A program made the translations under genes and the position numbers. Shown here piece after piece: positions 1-8,460 of a stretch of DNA of 64,000 nucleotides (the first letter of the stretch is position 1; the number at the start of each line of letters is the position of its first letter). The notes below the pieces were generated by a model. That model saw nothing but the letters and a program-made list of their open reading frames with translations. It had not been told where the DNA came from and did no database searches. The DNA is taken from assembly GCA_965228905.1 (NCBI GenBank), contig CBDDII010000003.1, positions 186,001-250,000 on the forward strand, in the 5' to 3' direction. This DNA is from CALKXV01 sp965228905 (lineage in GTDB: Bacteria > Pseudomonadota > Alphaproteobacteria > Rhodobacterales > Rhodobacteraceae).

Positions 1-316
1 ACTCCAACGGCCACCGCCCTTCGTTCGCCGCATCTGCCATTAATTTGGGCGTCACGGGAATAAGCCCGAAGGCACGCCCGTCCCGCCCCACAGCCCTGAC
101 CCGCCGATAGTAGGGCGGTTCGTCCACGTCATAATGAAAGATCGACACGAACTCCGACATATCCACCGAATATTCCCGCGCGAAGGCGTCGAAAAACTCG
201 GTCGCATCGTCGCCGTCCATGCCCGTCGCCCGCAACAAATCCTGATCGTCCCCGCAGACGAGGTTCGCAAAGGAAAACTTTCGCGCAAGGTTCACGATAT
301 CAGCGGGCTCGACCAT
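1..316 (-). CDS. DUF1493-like acidic protein, 3' end cut by window edge
   Basis: The reading frame opens at an ATG at 316 and runs off the left edge, giving 105 codons. The product is acidic and contains a G-M-D-G-D-D-A-x-E-F-F pattern near residues 32-42, followed by an aromatic/acidic stretch. That resembles DUF1493 proteins, a small family with an acyl-carrier-like look. It starts 6 bases downstream of the ETF-QO stop on the same strand, so the two are probably cotranscribed. No membrane segment or signal peptide is visible. The family has no firm biochemical role, and a link to electron transfer flavoprotein would rest on position only. Confidence 0.55.
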   Translation of the reverse strand, partial: MVEPADIVNLARKFSFANLVCGDDQDLLRATGMDGDDATEFFDAFAREYSVDMSEFVSIFHYDVDEPPYYRRVRAVGRDGRAFGLIPVTPKLMADAANEGRWPLE

Positions 317-322
317 CCGGTG

Positions 323-1975
323 TCACATGTTGGGATAATTGGGCCCGTCTCCACCCTGCGGAGTCGTCCAGGTGATGTTCTTCGCCGGATCCTTGATATC
401 GCAGGTCTTGCAGTGAACGCAGTTCTGAAAGTTGATCTGGAACGCCTTCTCGGCACCTTCGCCCACGAACTCGTAAACGCCAGCCGGGCAATACCGCGCC
501 GACGGCCCCGCGTATTTCACCCAGTTCACCTTCACCGGCACTTCCGGATCGGTCAGCTTCAGGTGCGCAGGCTGGCTTTCCTCGTGGTTGGTGAAGGAAA
601 AACTCACGTTGGTCAGACGGTCGAAGGACAGAACGCCATCGGGCTTGGGATAGTCGATCGGCGCGTGCTTCGATGCCTCTTCCGTCGCTTCCGCATCCGT
701 CTTGCCGTGCTTCAGCGTGCCGAACAGGCTGAACCCGCCGAACAGCGTCTGAAACCACATATCGAACCCGCCCAGCAACAGCCCGCCAACCGGCCCGTAT
801 TTGGCATTCAAAGGTGCCACGTTCCGAACCTTCTTCAGGTCCTTCCCAACCGGCCCCGCGCGCAACTCGGCGTCGTAATCCGTCAGCACATCGCCCGAAC
901 GACCCGCCTTGATCGCCGCATGTGCTGCCTCGGCCGCCGCGATCCCCGAATGCATCGCATTATGGTTGCCCTTGATCCGCGGCAGGTTCACCAGCCCCGC
1001 GGAACACCCAAGCAAAGCCCCGCCCGGAAATGCCGACTGCGGGATCGACTGGAACCCGCCCTTGGTCACCGCCCGCGCGCCATAAGCCACCCGCTTGCCG
1101 CCCGTCAGAACCCTGGCAATCTCGGGGTGATGCTTGAACCGCTGGAATTCCATGTACGGAAACAGATGTGGGTTCTTGTAATTCAGGTCGACGATATAGC
1201 CCACGTAAACCTGATTGTTATCAAGGTGATACATGAACGATCCGCCCGACTGCTTGAACCCAAGCGGCCAGCCCATCGTGTGCAGCACAAGCCCCTCGTC
1301 ATGGTTCTCGGGCTTGACCTCCCAGATCTCCTTCATCCCGATCCCGAACTTCGGCACATCGCAATCGGCGTCCAGGTCGAACTCCGCGATCAATTGCTTG
1401 GCCAGCGATCCGCGCACACCTTCCGAGATAAAGACATACTTGCCCAAAAGCTCCATGCCCGGCTCGTATCCATCACCGGGCGTGCCATCGGCGTTTTTGC
1501 CGAACTCCCCCGCAACGACGCCGCGCAACTCACCGTCGTCGCCGTAAACCAGCTCTGAACAGGCCATGCCGGGAAAAATCTCGACACCCAACTCTTCCGC
1601 CTGTTCCGCCATCCAGCGACAGACATTGCCCATCGAAACGATGTAATTGCCGTGGTTGTTCATCAGCGGCGGCATCAGGAAATTGGGCAACCCGATCTTG
1701 CCCGCCTCGCCCAGGACATAAAACTTGTCCTTCTTCACCTCGACCGAGATCGGCGCGCCCTTGTCCTTCCAATCCGGGATCAGCCGCGTCAGCCCCGAAG
1801 GGTCCAGCACCGCACCCGACAGGATATGCGCCCCGACTTCCGAGCCCTTTTCCAGCACCACGACGTCAAGGTCCGCATCCAACTGCTTCAACCGGATCGC
1901 AGCCGAAAGCCCCGCAGGCCCCGCCCCGACGATCACAACGTCGTATTCCATGCTTTCGCGTTCAATCTCGGCCAT
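323..1975 (-). CDS. Electron transfer flavoprotein-ubiquinone oxidoreductase (ETF-QO)
   Basis: The 550-residue product passes electrons from ETF, reduced by acyl-CoA and amino acid dehydrogenases, to ubiquinone at the inner membrane. The FAD-binding V-G-A-G-P-A-G motif lies about 20 residues in. The C-terminal ferredoxin-like part holds the [4Fe-4S] cysteines in R-Y-C-P-A-G and N-C-V-H-C-K-T-C, and the chain ends in the family's typical G-P-N-Y-P-N-M. Length matches the family. I chose the ATG at 1975 because an AGAGGG ribosome site lies about 8 bases upstream; an in-frame TTG at 1981 has less support. The gene is followed immediately by the DUF1493-like gene. Confidence 0.95.
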   Translation of the reverse strand: MAEIERESMEYDVVIVGAGPAGLSAAIRLKQLDADLDVVVLEKGSEVGAHILSGAVLDPSGLTRLIPDWKDKGAPISVEVKKDKFYVLGEAGKIGLPNFLMPPLMNNHGNYIVSMGNVCRWMAEQAEELGVEIFPGMACSELVYGDDGELRGVVAGEFGKNADGTPGDGYEPGMELLGKYVFISEGVRGSLAKQLIAEFDLDADCDVPKFGIGMKEIWEVKPENHDEGLVLHTMGWPLGFKQSGGSFMYHLDNNQVYVGYIVDLNYKNPHLFPYMEFQRFKHHPEIARVLTGGKRVAYGARAVTKGGFQSIPQSAFPGGALLGCSAGLVNLPRIKGNHNAMHSGIAAAEAAHAAIKAGRSGDVLTDYDAELRAGPVGKDLKKVRNVAPLNAKYGPVGGLLLGGFDMWFQTLFGGFSLFGTLKHGKTDAEATEEASKHAPIDYPKPDGVLSFDRLTNVSFSFTNHEESQPAHLKLTDPEVPVKVNWVKYAGPSARYCPAGVYEFVGEGAEKAFQINFQNCVHCKTCDIKDPAKNITWTTPQGGDGPNYPNM

Positions 1976-2029
1976 CCGCAATCCCTCTCAGAAGCGTTCG
2001 AGTATGCCTATTAAGCCAGATGTGCGGGG

Positions 2030-2152
2030 TCAATCACGACGAGACGTAATGGCGCAGAAGATAGCGCTCACAGGCAGGGTTTTCGTCCGAGCTAACTTGA
2101 ACCAGACAGTGTCGCGGGAACATCGCTCATCGCGCAGGTCAGCGGGCTTCAT
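2030..2152 (-). CDS. Possible 40-residue ORF or repeat remnant
   Basis: This short frame sits in the gap between ETF-QO and the AT-rich gene. It encodes a 40-residue Arg/Asp-rich peptide beginning MKPADLRDE and ending TSRRD. No ribosome binding site precedes the ATG. Its composition is closer to the host genome than to the AT-rich gene beside it. It may be chance, a remnant, or part of a dispersed intergenic repeat. I do not recognise the product with any certainty. Confidence 0.2.
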   Translation of the reverse strand: MKPADLRDERCSRDTVWFKLARTKTLPVSAIFCAITSRRD

Positions 2153-2200
2153 GTTGTTCAAGAGGAGCAACGAGAATGCCAATGCACGAACTCGTTCGGA

Positions 2201-3925
2201 TCATAAAACAGTATTTATCTGCATATACTCAAATGCTCTGCCAGGAACCAACTCCTTCACCGCGTCCCATTCTCGGGCCTTGATCAGCTTTCGGACGCGA
2301 GATGCGCTTATTGGAATACCATCACTGTGATTTCGACGCGGAATTATCGTCAACTCAACTCCATAGGTTGGCATCGTCGCCAACATATGATCATTGTACT
2401 GGCGAGTAACGTTACACGTCGGCTCTTCCCCTAGAAAAATTTTTGATATCTTCAATCGTGGCGCGATGAAGTTTCCAAAATAAAACGACTCCAAGCTGAA
2501 ATCAATATTCTCCGGCTGATCTTCATCTTTTACGAAATACTCTGGGGCAATGTACTCAGTGCAAACAAACCGACCGCCCCTTAAGACCTTTATATTATCG
2601 TAATCCGAACACACTTCACGAACCATATTCATCCTGTGTTTGTAGCTTACAGCACTCTTATCTTCTTCAATGACCAACACATAAAGGTAATCGACGCTAT
2701 TTGCAGCAAACTCTATCAGTGCCAAGTGCCCCTTTGTAATAGGATTACAATTCACAGCAACACTTCCAAAAATAGGTTCTTTATCAATCTCTCTTGATAC
2801 GATTGATTCCCCATCCAAATACTTACAATAACTTTCAATATCCGAGCCTTCAAATTCTTTTGCTTCGATTCTACAAAGCAAATCTTTGTAAGTATTGAGA
2901 GTGCAATCGGCTTTCTTACATATCTCGACCTCGGAATCACCTTTCAATCTAGTTCGTTCCTTAAACATTTTATGAAGTTCGGATGCAGCCAACTCAGCAC
3001 CTTTCACGTTCAGGTGAGAACTGTCTATGAAGCAAGATGAGTCCAAGAGAATTTCACAATCTGCCGAAAATTTTTGGGTAAAAGGCAACGCCAAAACAAC
3101 CACGTCTCCCTTTCGGAAACTGTTGCTAAGCAATCGCGCCAAGACATCGATGAAATTAACACCCCCCATTCCATGATTGAGTACCCTGATATCCTTTTGC
3201 CCCATTGCATTCGAGAAGCAGCTTGGCACCGTTTCATTATCTCTCAAATGAGCGCCATATACCTCTGATGCTCCGAAGAAGTGAATTGTATTCTTCCACT
3301 CGCCCTCTGCATTTGGTTGCGTGACCCGATTGCCTTCAATTGTGTTGACGTACTTGGATGTAAAATCTCGATTGACCAATCGCCCTCTGAATATGATCTT
3401 CGCGGGGATCCTGGAAATGATCTCGCGATCATTCTTCTTTTTTCTGAGAAGCCACCATTTTCGCTTGTTCTGTATCTCACCTCGGATAGCGGAGATCTGC
3501 GCCTCTTTTGTTTCTCTCAAACAGTTATAGGTAAGCAGATCGACCCCTTGCTGTGATAGGCGGTCCCTGACGTAGCCAACCCATTCCGCAAGCCCAATTA
3601 CATTTTGAATACCGCTCCCCAAGGCCCTTAGACTGTCATACGAAACTAGATGATCGGGAAAGTCTTTAAGGCTTGCGTTCGACGATACCACATCTGTTAC
3701 TTGTTCTGCGTCTTGCCAAGTTAACAGTTTAGGCTTGTCTCTCAGCGCGACCTGGGTTGGCATTTGAGATCCCGAATAGGGAACCGGACCTCTTCCGTAA
3801 ACGACATCCGCAATCAGAGAAAGTTCTTCTTTGCGTCCATAGAGGAATACTTTTTCCCTTCTTTCCCTGATCCGCTTTCGAATCTGCATCGGGCGCCCCA
3901 TTCTCTGCTGAAACTCTCTGTGCAT
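2201..3925 (-). CDS. SGNH-like domain fused to citrate-lyase-ligase-type nucleotidyltransferase domain
   Basis: The 574-residue product has three parts. Residues 1-210 are a basic, helical region that I do not recognise. Residues 212-320 look like a diverged SGNH/GDSL hydrolase: F-F-G-A-S with Ser220, H-G-M-G-G at 251-255, and D-S-S-H with Asp301 and His304. Residues 385-570 match the C-terminal domain of [citrate lyase] ligase (CitC): C-N-P-I-T-K-G-H (393-400), the HxGH-type nucleotide-binding signature; F-L-G-E-E-P (497-502); and I-S-A-S-R-V-R (539-545). CitC makes acetyl-AMP from acetate and ATP, but no citrate lyase genes are nearby and the usual N-terminal GNAT domain is absent. The gene is far more AT-rich than its surroundings and probably acquired. 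Activation of a small carboxylic acid coupled to an ester-handling domain is inference. The start at 3925 has no clear ribosome site. Confidence 0.7.
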   Translation of the reverse strand: MHREFQQRMGRPMQIRKRIRERREKVFLYGRKEELSLIADVVYGRGPVPYSGSQMPTQVALRDKPKLLTWQDAEQVTDVVSSNASLKDFPDHLVSYDSLRALGSGIQNVIGLAEWVGYVRDRLSQQGVDLLTYNCLRETKEAQISAIRGEIQNKRKWWLLRKKKNDREIISRIPAKIIFRGRLVNRDFTSKYVNTIEGNRVTQPNAEGEWKNTIHFFGASEVYGAHLRDNETVPSCFSNAMGQKDIRVLNHGMGGVNFIDVLARLLSNSFRKGDVVVLALPFTQKFSADCEILLDSSCFIDSSHLNVKGAELAASELHKMFKERTRLKGDSEVEICKKADCTLNTYKDLLCRIEAKEFEGSDIESYCKYLDGESIVSREIDKEPIFGSVAVNCNPITKGHLALIEFAANSVDYLYVLVIEEDKSAVSYKHRMNMVREVCSDYDNIKVLRGGRFVCTEYIAPEYFVKDEDQPENIDFSLESFYFGNFIAPRLKISKIFLGEEPTCNVTRQYNDHMLATMPTYGVELTIIPRRNHSDGIPISASRVRKLIKAREWDAVKELVPGRAFEYMQINTVL

Positions 3926-4002
3926 ATTCTATTTTTGACGCACTCATTAAGCAAGAACGCAGCGTGCCACCGCATTCGTCAGATAGGCAAACGAGACGGG
4001 GG

Positions 4003-4032
4003 TTGCCCTTCGCCCCATCCACCCTGTAGAAA
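4003..4032 (+). promoter_or_regulatory. Possible sigma70-type promoter for greA
   Basis: TTGCCC (4003-4008) and TAGAAA (4027-4032) are separated by 18 bases and would start transcription about 22 bases before the greA ATG. Neither hexamer is a full match, so this is a weak call. Confidence 0.3.
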
Positions 4033-4062
4033 GTTTCGACACTCTCGATGGATGTGGACTTC

Positions 4063-4533
4063 ATGGACAAGATACCGCTGACCCGCGCGGGCCATACCGC
4101 GCTCAATGCCGAATTGAAAAAGCTGAAAAGCGAAGAGCGTCCGGCCGTCATCAAGGCGATTGCCGAGGCGCGTGAACACGGCGACTTGTCAGAGAACGCC
4201 GAGTACCACGCAGCCCGTGAAAAACAAAGCTTTATCGAAGGTCGCGTAAAGGAACTCGAAGGCATTCTGGGGCTTGCCGACGTCATTGATCCGGCCTCGC
4301 TTTCCGGCTCGATCAAGTTCGGCGCGACGGTTCAGATCGTCGACGAAGACACCGACGAGGAAAAGACCTACCAGATCGTGGGCGAGCCCGAGGCGGATAT
4401 CGAGAACGGCAAACTGAACCTCAAATCCCCCCTCGCCCGTGCCCTGATCGGCAAGGACGAAGGCGACAGCGTCGAGGTCCGCACCCCCGGCGGCGAGAAA
4501 AGTTACGAGATCCTGAAGATCGACTACGTCTGA
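4063..4533 (+). CDS. greA: Transcription elongation factor GreA
   Basis: GreA enters the secondary channel of RNA polymerase and stimulates cleavage of backtracked transcripts. The 156-residue product has the family layout: an N-terminal antiparallel coiled coil carrying the acidic tip (E-H-G-D-L-S-E-N-A-E-Y) and a C-terminal FKBP-like domain with S-P-L-A-R-A-L-I-G-K near the end. I chose the ATG at 4063 (MDKIPLTRAG), which matches the usual GreA start. An in-frame ATG at 4048 would add five atypical residues. The gene lies between the AT-rich insert and a membrane protein gene that starts 9 bases after its stop. Confidence 0.95.
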   Translation: MDKIPLTRAGHTALNAELKKLKSEERPAVIKAIAEAREHGDLSENAEYHAAREKQSFIEGRVKELEGILGLADVIDPASLSGSIKFGATVQIVDEDTDEEKTYQIVGEPEADIENGKLNLKSPLARALIGKDEGDSVEVRTPGGEKSYEILKIDYV

Positions 4534-4542
4534 GGGCCAGGG

Positions 4543-5571
4543 ATGTCCGACAACCGCCAGGAACCCCCGGTCGATCTGGGTATCTACAGCCGGATCGACA
4601 CCAGGCAAGGGCTTGATGCAACGGACAAAATTGCCGTTGCCGTCTCGCTTGTCTGGGTCGTGCTCTGCACGCTTTTCGTCTCGGTCGCGGGCCTTGGCGA
4701 CAGCACCGTCCTCGGCCCCCTCAGATTCCTCATTCTTTTCCTGGTCATAGCCCTTCCCATAGCCCTCATCTGGATCGCCGCCATCGCCATGAAAAGCGCC
4801 GCCGTCATTCGTGACGAAAGCACGCGATTACAAGCCTCTATGGACGCGATGCGCCAGATCTACATCAGCCAGACACAGATGGCCGCGACGGCCATGAACC
4901 CCAGTGTCGAACGCAAGATCGACGCGCTGGCCGAAGCTCAAAGGCGTGCCGAAGAAACGATCAAGTCCTTCATTTCCTCGCCCAGATCGCCCGAACCATC
5001 GCGGCCACTGACACAGCATATCGCACCTTCCACCGAGGTGGCGCCGGTCGAGTCTCAACCCGCCCTGGCACTTGCCACTCCCGAAGGACAGACAAGCCAG
5101 GCCGTCAGTATCGCCGACTTCATCTCGGCCATGAACTTTCCGGAAACTGCGGACGATCGCGAAGGTTTCGCAGCCCTCCGCCGCGCCCTTTCGGATCATC
5201 GTGTATCGGGCCTGATCCGCGCCAGCCAGGACATTCTGACATTGCTCAGCCAGGACGGCATCTACATGGACGATCTGGTGCCCGACCGATCAAGGCCCGA
5301 GATCTGGCGGAAGTTCGCAGCCGGAGAGCGCGGCCAACTCATTTCCGGGCTTGGCGGCATCCGTGACCGTTCATCGCTGGCCCTGTCGTCGGCAAGGATG
5401 CGGCAGGATTCGATTTTTCGGGACACGTCGCACCATTTCCTGCGCGCCTTCGACAAGACGTTCTCGACCATGGCAGATCACTTGTCCGATCAAGAGATCG
5501 CCGCACTTGCCGAAACCAGAACCGCCCGAGCCTTCATGCTTCTGGGCCGTGTTGCGGGGATCTTCGACTAG
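4543..5571 (+). CDS. Conserved membrane protein with coiled coil, unknown function
   Basis: The product has 342 residues. Two hydrophobic helices lie at about 29-51 and 59-84. They are followed by a charged stretch (about 85-145) that could form a coiled coil, a Pro/Ala-rich linker, and a cytoplasmic C-terminal domain of about 150 residues rich in Arg/Asp pairs. I recognise no enzyme motif. It follows greA by 9 bases and is probably cotranscribed with it. A cell-envelope or DNA-organising role is possible, but nothing in the sequence decides it. Confidence 0.7.
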   Translation: MSDNRQEPPVDLGIYSRIDTRQGLDATDKIAVAVSLVWVVLCTLFVSVAGLGDSTVLGPLRFLILFLVIALPIALIWIAAIAMKSAAVIRDESTRLQASMDAMRQIYISQTQMAATAMNPSVERKIDALAEAQRRAEETIKSFISSPRSPEPSRPLTQHIAPSTEVAPVESQPALALATPEGQTSQAVSIADFISAMNFPETADDREGFAALRRALSDHRVSGLIRASQDILTLLSQDGIYMDDLVPDRSRPEIWRKFAAGERGQLISGLGGIRDRSSLALSSARMRQDSIFRDTSHHFLRAFDKTFSTMADHLSDQEIAALAETRTARAFMLLGRVAGIFD

Positions 5572-5576
5572 AACGA

Positions 5577-6497
5577 TCAGAGCCAGAAAAGGTCGACATC
5601 ATCCTCGTCATCGAGGATCGGCTGCGGGAAGTTCTCGGCAGGGATCTGAGGCAGAAAGACAAGGTGACCAATCATTCCGGATTCCGGATCGTACAAGTGC
5701 TCGTGATCGTCGTCATCAGGGCCATCGTCATGATGATCCTGATCCCCATCACCGATCGCGGCACCTCCGGTTGCGGCAGCCGCCGCAAACCCAACACCGC
5801 CGGACAGAAAGCCGAAGACCAAGGCCAGAAGCCCCAACAAAAGCCCGGCACCGCCGCCACCGCCACCGCCACTGCCGCCACCTTCGCTGAAAGCTTCACT
5901 GCCTTCCTCTTCGACACCTTCGACGACCTCATCGTCACCATCGGTGCCATAAAGCGCCTGCGCGCCCGCCTTGTCCCCATCGGCAAGATCATCGACGAAA
6001 ATCGTGGCGTGCATGAGTTGCGAGGTATCCGACGTATGATCCAGCCCAAGCGCATGACCAATCTCGTGCGCGGCAACGACAAAGAAGTTTATCGCCCCCG
6101 GGTCGCCCATGGTGAACGGCGACCAGATGTCATCCTCGTTGAACTCGATCAAGACCGGGGCGGGTTCGTTCAGGCCATCCACGGTGTCACTGATCCAGGT
6201 CAGGCCAACGGCGTTGTCGTCAAGCGTCTGGTCGTTTCCCGGAACAGAGTATGGCGTGTCTTCTGTCAGAAACGACCGGGACGTAATGGTAATATCGACC
6301 GCACCGGCCGACTCTCCAAAATTCACGGCCGCAACGTCTTCCCAGGCGGCAAAGGCCGCGTTCAGAGAATCAACCAGATCGTTTGTCGTGTACCCGCTTG
6401 AAACCGTCAGTCCGCTCAAGTCGTCGGACCAAGAAATCTCGCCACTTGGTGTGCCCATAACCGGAGCACCCCACTTGTGGTCCATCAATACGTACAT
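5577..6497 (-). CDS. Matrixin-like zinc metalloprotease with Gly-rich hinge and C-terminal hydrophobic helix
   Basis: The 306-residue product carries the metzincin zinc site H-E-I-G-H-A-L-G-L-D-H (His144, Glu145, His148, His154) and a Met-turn candidate at Met162, as in matrixins (peptidase family M10). After the catalytic domain come an acidic stretch (188-204), a poly-Gly hinge (207-217), a hydrophobic helix (about 218-245), a His/Asp-rich segment (250-267) and a short tail. No N-terminal signal peptide is visible, which is odd for this family; an in-frame ATG five residues in does not change that. It converges with the preceding gene, with only 5 bases between the stops. Substrate is unknown. 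Confidence 0.8.
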   Translation of the reverse strand: MYVLMDHKWGAPVMGTPSGEISWSDDLSGLTVSSGYTTNDLVDSLNAAFAAWEDVAAVNFGESAGAVDITITSRSFLTEDTPYSVPGNDQTLDDNAVGLTWISDTVDGLNEPAPVLIEFNEDDIWSPFTMGDPGAINFFVVAAHEIGHALGLDHTSDTSQLMHATIFVDDLADGDKAGAQALYGTDGDDEVVEGVEEEGSEAFSEGGGSGGGGGGGAGLLLGLLALVFGFLSGGVGFAAAAATGGAAIGDGDQDHHDDGPDDDDHEHLYDPESGMIGHLVFLPQIPAENFPQPILDDEDDVDLFWL

Positions 6498-6597
6498 CCT
6501 AAAATCCCAGCTCGCAGCAGACCCCGTAACGATTTTTTAAGACAGCTGGTGGGTCCGCACAACGGACGAAAATACCGAAATGCCAGGGTGCTGCTTT

Positions 6598-7071
6598 TCA
6601 GCCATGCTCTTTCATCAATCGGGCCTTCTGACGGTTCCAATCGCGCTTGGCGTCGGACTCGCGTTTGTCGTGCAACTTCTTACCCTTGGCCAAACCGATC
6701 TTAATCTTGGCCCGACCCCTGTGATTAAAATACAGCACTAACGGAACAAGTGTCATGCCCTTGCGCTGTGTGGCGTTCCAGAGGTTCGACAGTTCCTTTC
6801 TCGACACCAAAAGCTTGCGCTTGCGCCGGTCTTCATGGCCGAACATCGCCTGGTCGTAGGGGGCGATATAGCTGTTCACCAACCACAATTCGCCGTCTTC
6901 GACCGCCGCATAACTCTCGGCGATGTTCGATTGCCCGGTGCGAAGCGATTTCACCTCGGAACCCAATAGCTGGATGCCGCATTCGATGTCATCCTCGATG
7001 GAATAATCGTAACGCGCGCGCCGGTTCTCGGCGATCACCTTGTAGTTTTCGTTTTCTTGTTTCTTGGCCAT
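6598..7071 (-). CDS. smpB: SsrA-binding protein SmpB
   Basis: SmpB binds tmRNA and delivers it to stalled ribosomes for trans-translation. The 157-residue product has the expected oligonucleotide-binding core (G-S-E-V-K-S-L-R near residue 40), the strongly basic K-G-K-K-L-H-D-K-R segment, and a basic C-terminal tail. I chose the ATG at 7071 (MAKKQENEN), the family's normal start; the frame stays open further upstream but lacks similarity. No tmRNA gene is visible beside it. Confidence 0.95.
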   Translation of the reverse strand: MAKKQENENYKVIAENRRARYDYSIEDDIECGIQLLGSEVKSLRTGQSNIAESYAAVEDGELWLVNSYIAPYDQAMFGHEDRRKRKLLVSRKELSNLWNATQRKGMTLVPLVLYFNHRGRAKIKIGLAKGKKLHDKRESDAKRDWNRQKARLMKEHG

Positions 7072-7150
7072 AACCGGGGTGAGATAAGCCTTCGCACCCA
7101 CCCTGTCCAGATGGTTGACCCCAACTGCGGCAACCAGAATAACTTGGGCC

Positions 7151-7588
7151 ATGCTGACGCAACTGATGCTGGGCAGCGCATTGACGCTGGCAACCGTATT
7201 CATCGCCGCGCTGTCCTGGTGGGGGCTGGAAAGCCTGTTGATCCGCCTTCACCGCTGGACCGAGACTCCGCCCCACGGACTGAAGCTGGTCAGCATCCTT
7301 TCCCTGTCGTTGATCTGGACGCTCGGGATGATGACCATATCGGTCTGGCTCTGGGCCGTGGCGCTTTATGCGCTTGGCATCTTTGTCGAGTTCGAAGCCT
7401 CGGTCTACTTCGCCCTCGTCGCCTTCACCACGCTTGGCTTTGGCGACATTCTACTTCCCCAGGAATGGCGGCTCCTTGGCGGCATGGCAGCCGCCAACGG
7501 GCTTTTGATGTTCGGGCTTCTGACCGCAATTCTGGTCGAAACGCTGCGCGAAAGCCGTCAGCGCCAGCGCCGCAAGAGGGAAAGCTAG
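7151..7588 (+). CDS. Small ion channel protein with K+-type selectivity filter
   Basis: The 145-residue product has hydrophobic helices at about 5-25, 45-80 and 104-125. The pore signature T-T-L-G-F-G-D at 93-99, just before the last helix, matches the two-TM potassium channel pore domain (the usual filter is T-x-G-Y/F-G-D). The C-terminus is a short basic tail with no regulatory RCK domain. I prefer the ATG at 7151; an in-frame TTG at 7115 would add twelve polar residues. It is divergent from smpB, and its stop overlaps the dapA stop by 4 bases. Confidence 0.8.
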   Translation: MLTQLMLGSALTLATVFIAALSWWGLESLLIRLHRWTETPPHGLKLVSILSLSLIWTLGMMTISVWLWAVALYALGIFVEFEASVYFALVAFTTLGFGDILLPQEWRLLGGMAAANGLLMFGLLTAILVETLRESRQRQRRKRES

Positions 7589-8460
7589 TTCAGCAACCCG
7601 GCGTGAACCATTGCGGCTTTGACCTGTTCTTTTACTGCATCCGTCAGACCGACGTGCGGCAAACGCACTTCCTCGGTGCAGCGGCCCAAGAGGGACAAAC
7701 CATATTTGGCACCCACCAGCCCCGGCTCGGCAAAGATCGCAATGTGCAGCGGCATCAATCGGTCGGTGATCTCAAGTGCGGTATCATAATCGCCGCGCAG
7801 CGTCGCCGCCTGCATCTTGGCACAAAGGTCGGGCGCGACGTTCGCGGTCACGCTGATGCAACCGACGCCGCCATGGGCGTTGAAGCCAAGCGCGGTTGCA
7901 TCCTCGCCGGAAAGCTGAACGAAATCCTTGCCGCAATGCAGACGCTGCTTTGGCACCCGTGCCAGATCGCCCGTCGCATCCTTCACACCGATAATCCGGG
8001 GCAGTTCCGCCAAACGCGCCATGGTCGCCACCGACATGTCCACCACCGAACGTCCGGGGATGTTGTATATGATGATCGGCAGCGAAGACGCATCGTGCAT
8101 TGTCTTGAAGTGCTGAAAGAGCCCCTCTTGCGTCGGCTTGTTGTAGTAGGGCGTCACAACCAAGGCGAGGTCGGCACCAACCTTTTCGGCATGACGGATC
8201 AACCGCACGCCTTCTTCGGTGTTGTTGGAACCCGCACCGGCGATCACGGGTACGCGGCCCGCAGCGGCCTTTACGACCACATCAACAACCGCGTCGTGCT
8301 CGTCGTGTGACAGGGTCGGGCTTTCCCCGGTCGTGCCAACGGGCACCAATCCCGTCGATCCCGACTCGATCTGCCAGTCGACAAGGGATTTAAGCGCGTC
8401 AGTGTCCAGGTTTCCGTCCTTGAACGGAGTGACCAAAGCAGGAATGGAACCTTGGATCAT
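7585..8460 (-). CDS. dapA: 4-hydroxy-tetrahydrodipicolinate synthase
   Basis: The enzyme condenses pyruvate with aspartate-semialdehyde in lysine and diaminopimelate synthesis. The 291-residue TIM barrel shows G-T-T-G-E-S (42-47), the catalytic Tyr132 in I-Y-N-I-P-G-R, and the Schiff-base Lys160 in G-V-K-D-A. Length is normal. The next gene upstream is divergent (lytic transglycosylase), so dapA appears to have its own promoter in the 112-base gap. Confidence 0.95.
   Translation of the reverse strand: MIQGSIPALVTPFKDGNLDTDALKSLVDWQIESGSTGLVPVGTTGESPTLSHDEHDAVVDVVVKAAAGRVPVIAGAGSNNTEEGVRLIRHAEKVGADLALVVTPYYNKPTQEGLFQHFKTMHDASSLPIIIYNIPGRSVVDMSVATMARLAELPRIIGVKDATGDLARVPKQRLHCGKDFVQLSGEDATALGFNAHGGVGCISVTANVAPDLCAKMQAATLRGDYDTALEITDRLMPLHIAIFAEPGLVGAKYGLSLLGRCTEEVRLPHVGLTDAVKEQVKAAMVHAGLLN

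Noticed and set aside
134..1558. Open frame of 474 codons on the plus strand
   Set aside because: Antisense to ETF-QO, whose motifs and length are complete.
2176..2283. 35-codon plus-strand frame with GAGGAG 8 bases before its ATG
   Set aside because: The ribosome-like site is good, but most of the frame is antisense to the 3' end of the SGNH/CitC-like gene, and the peptide has no recognisable features. Probably chance.
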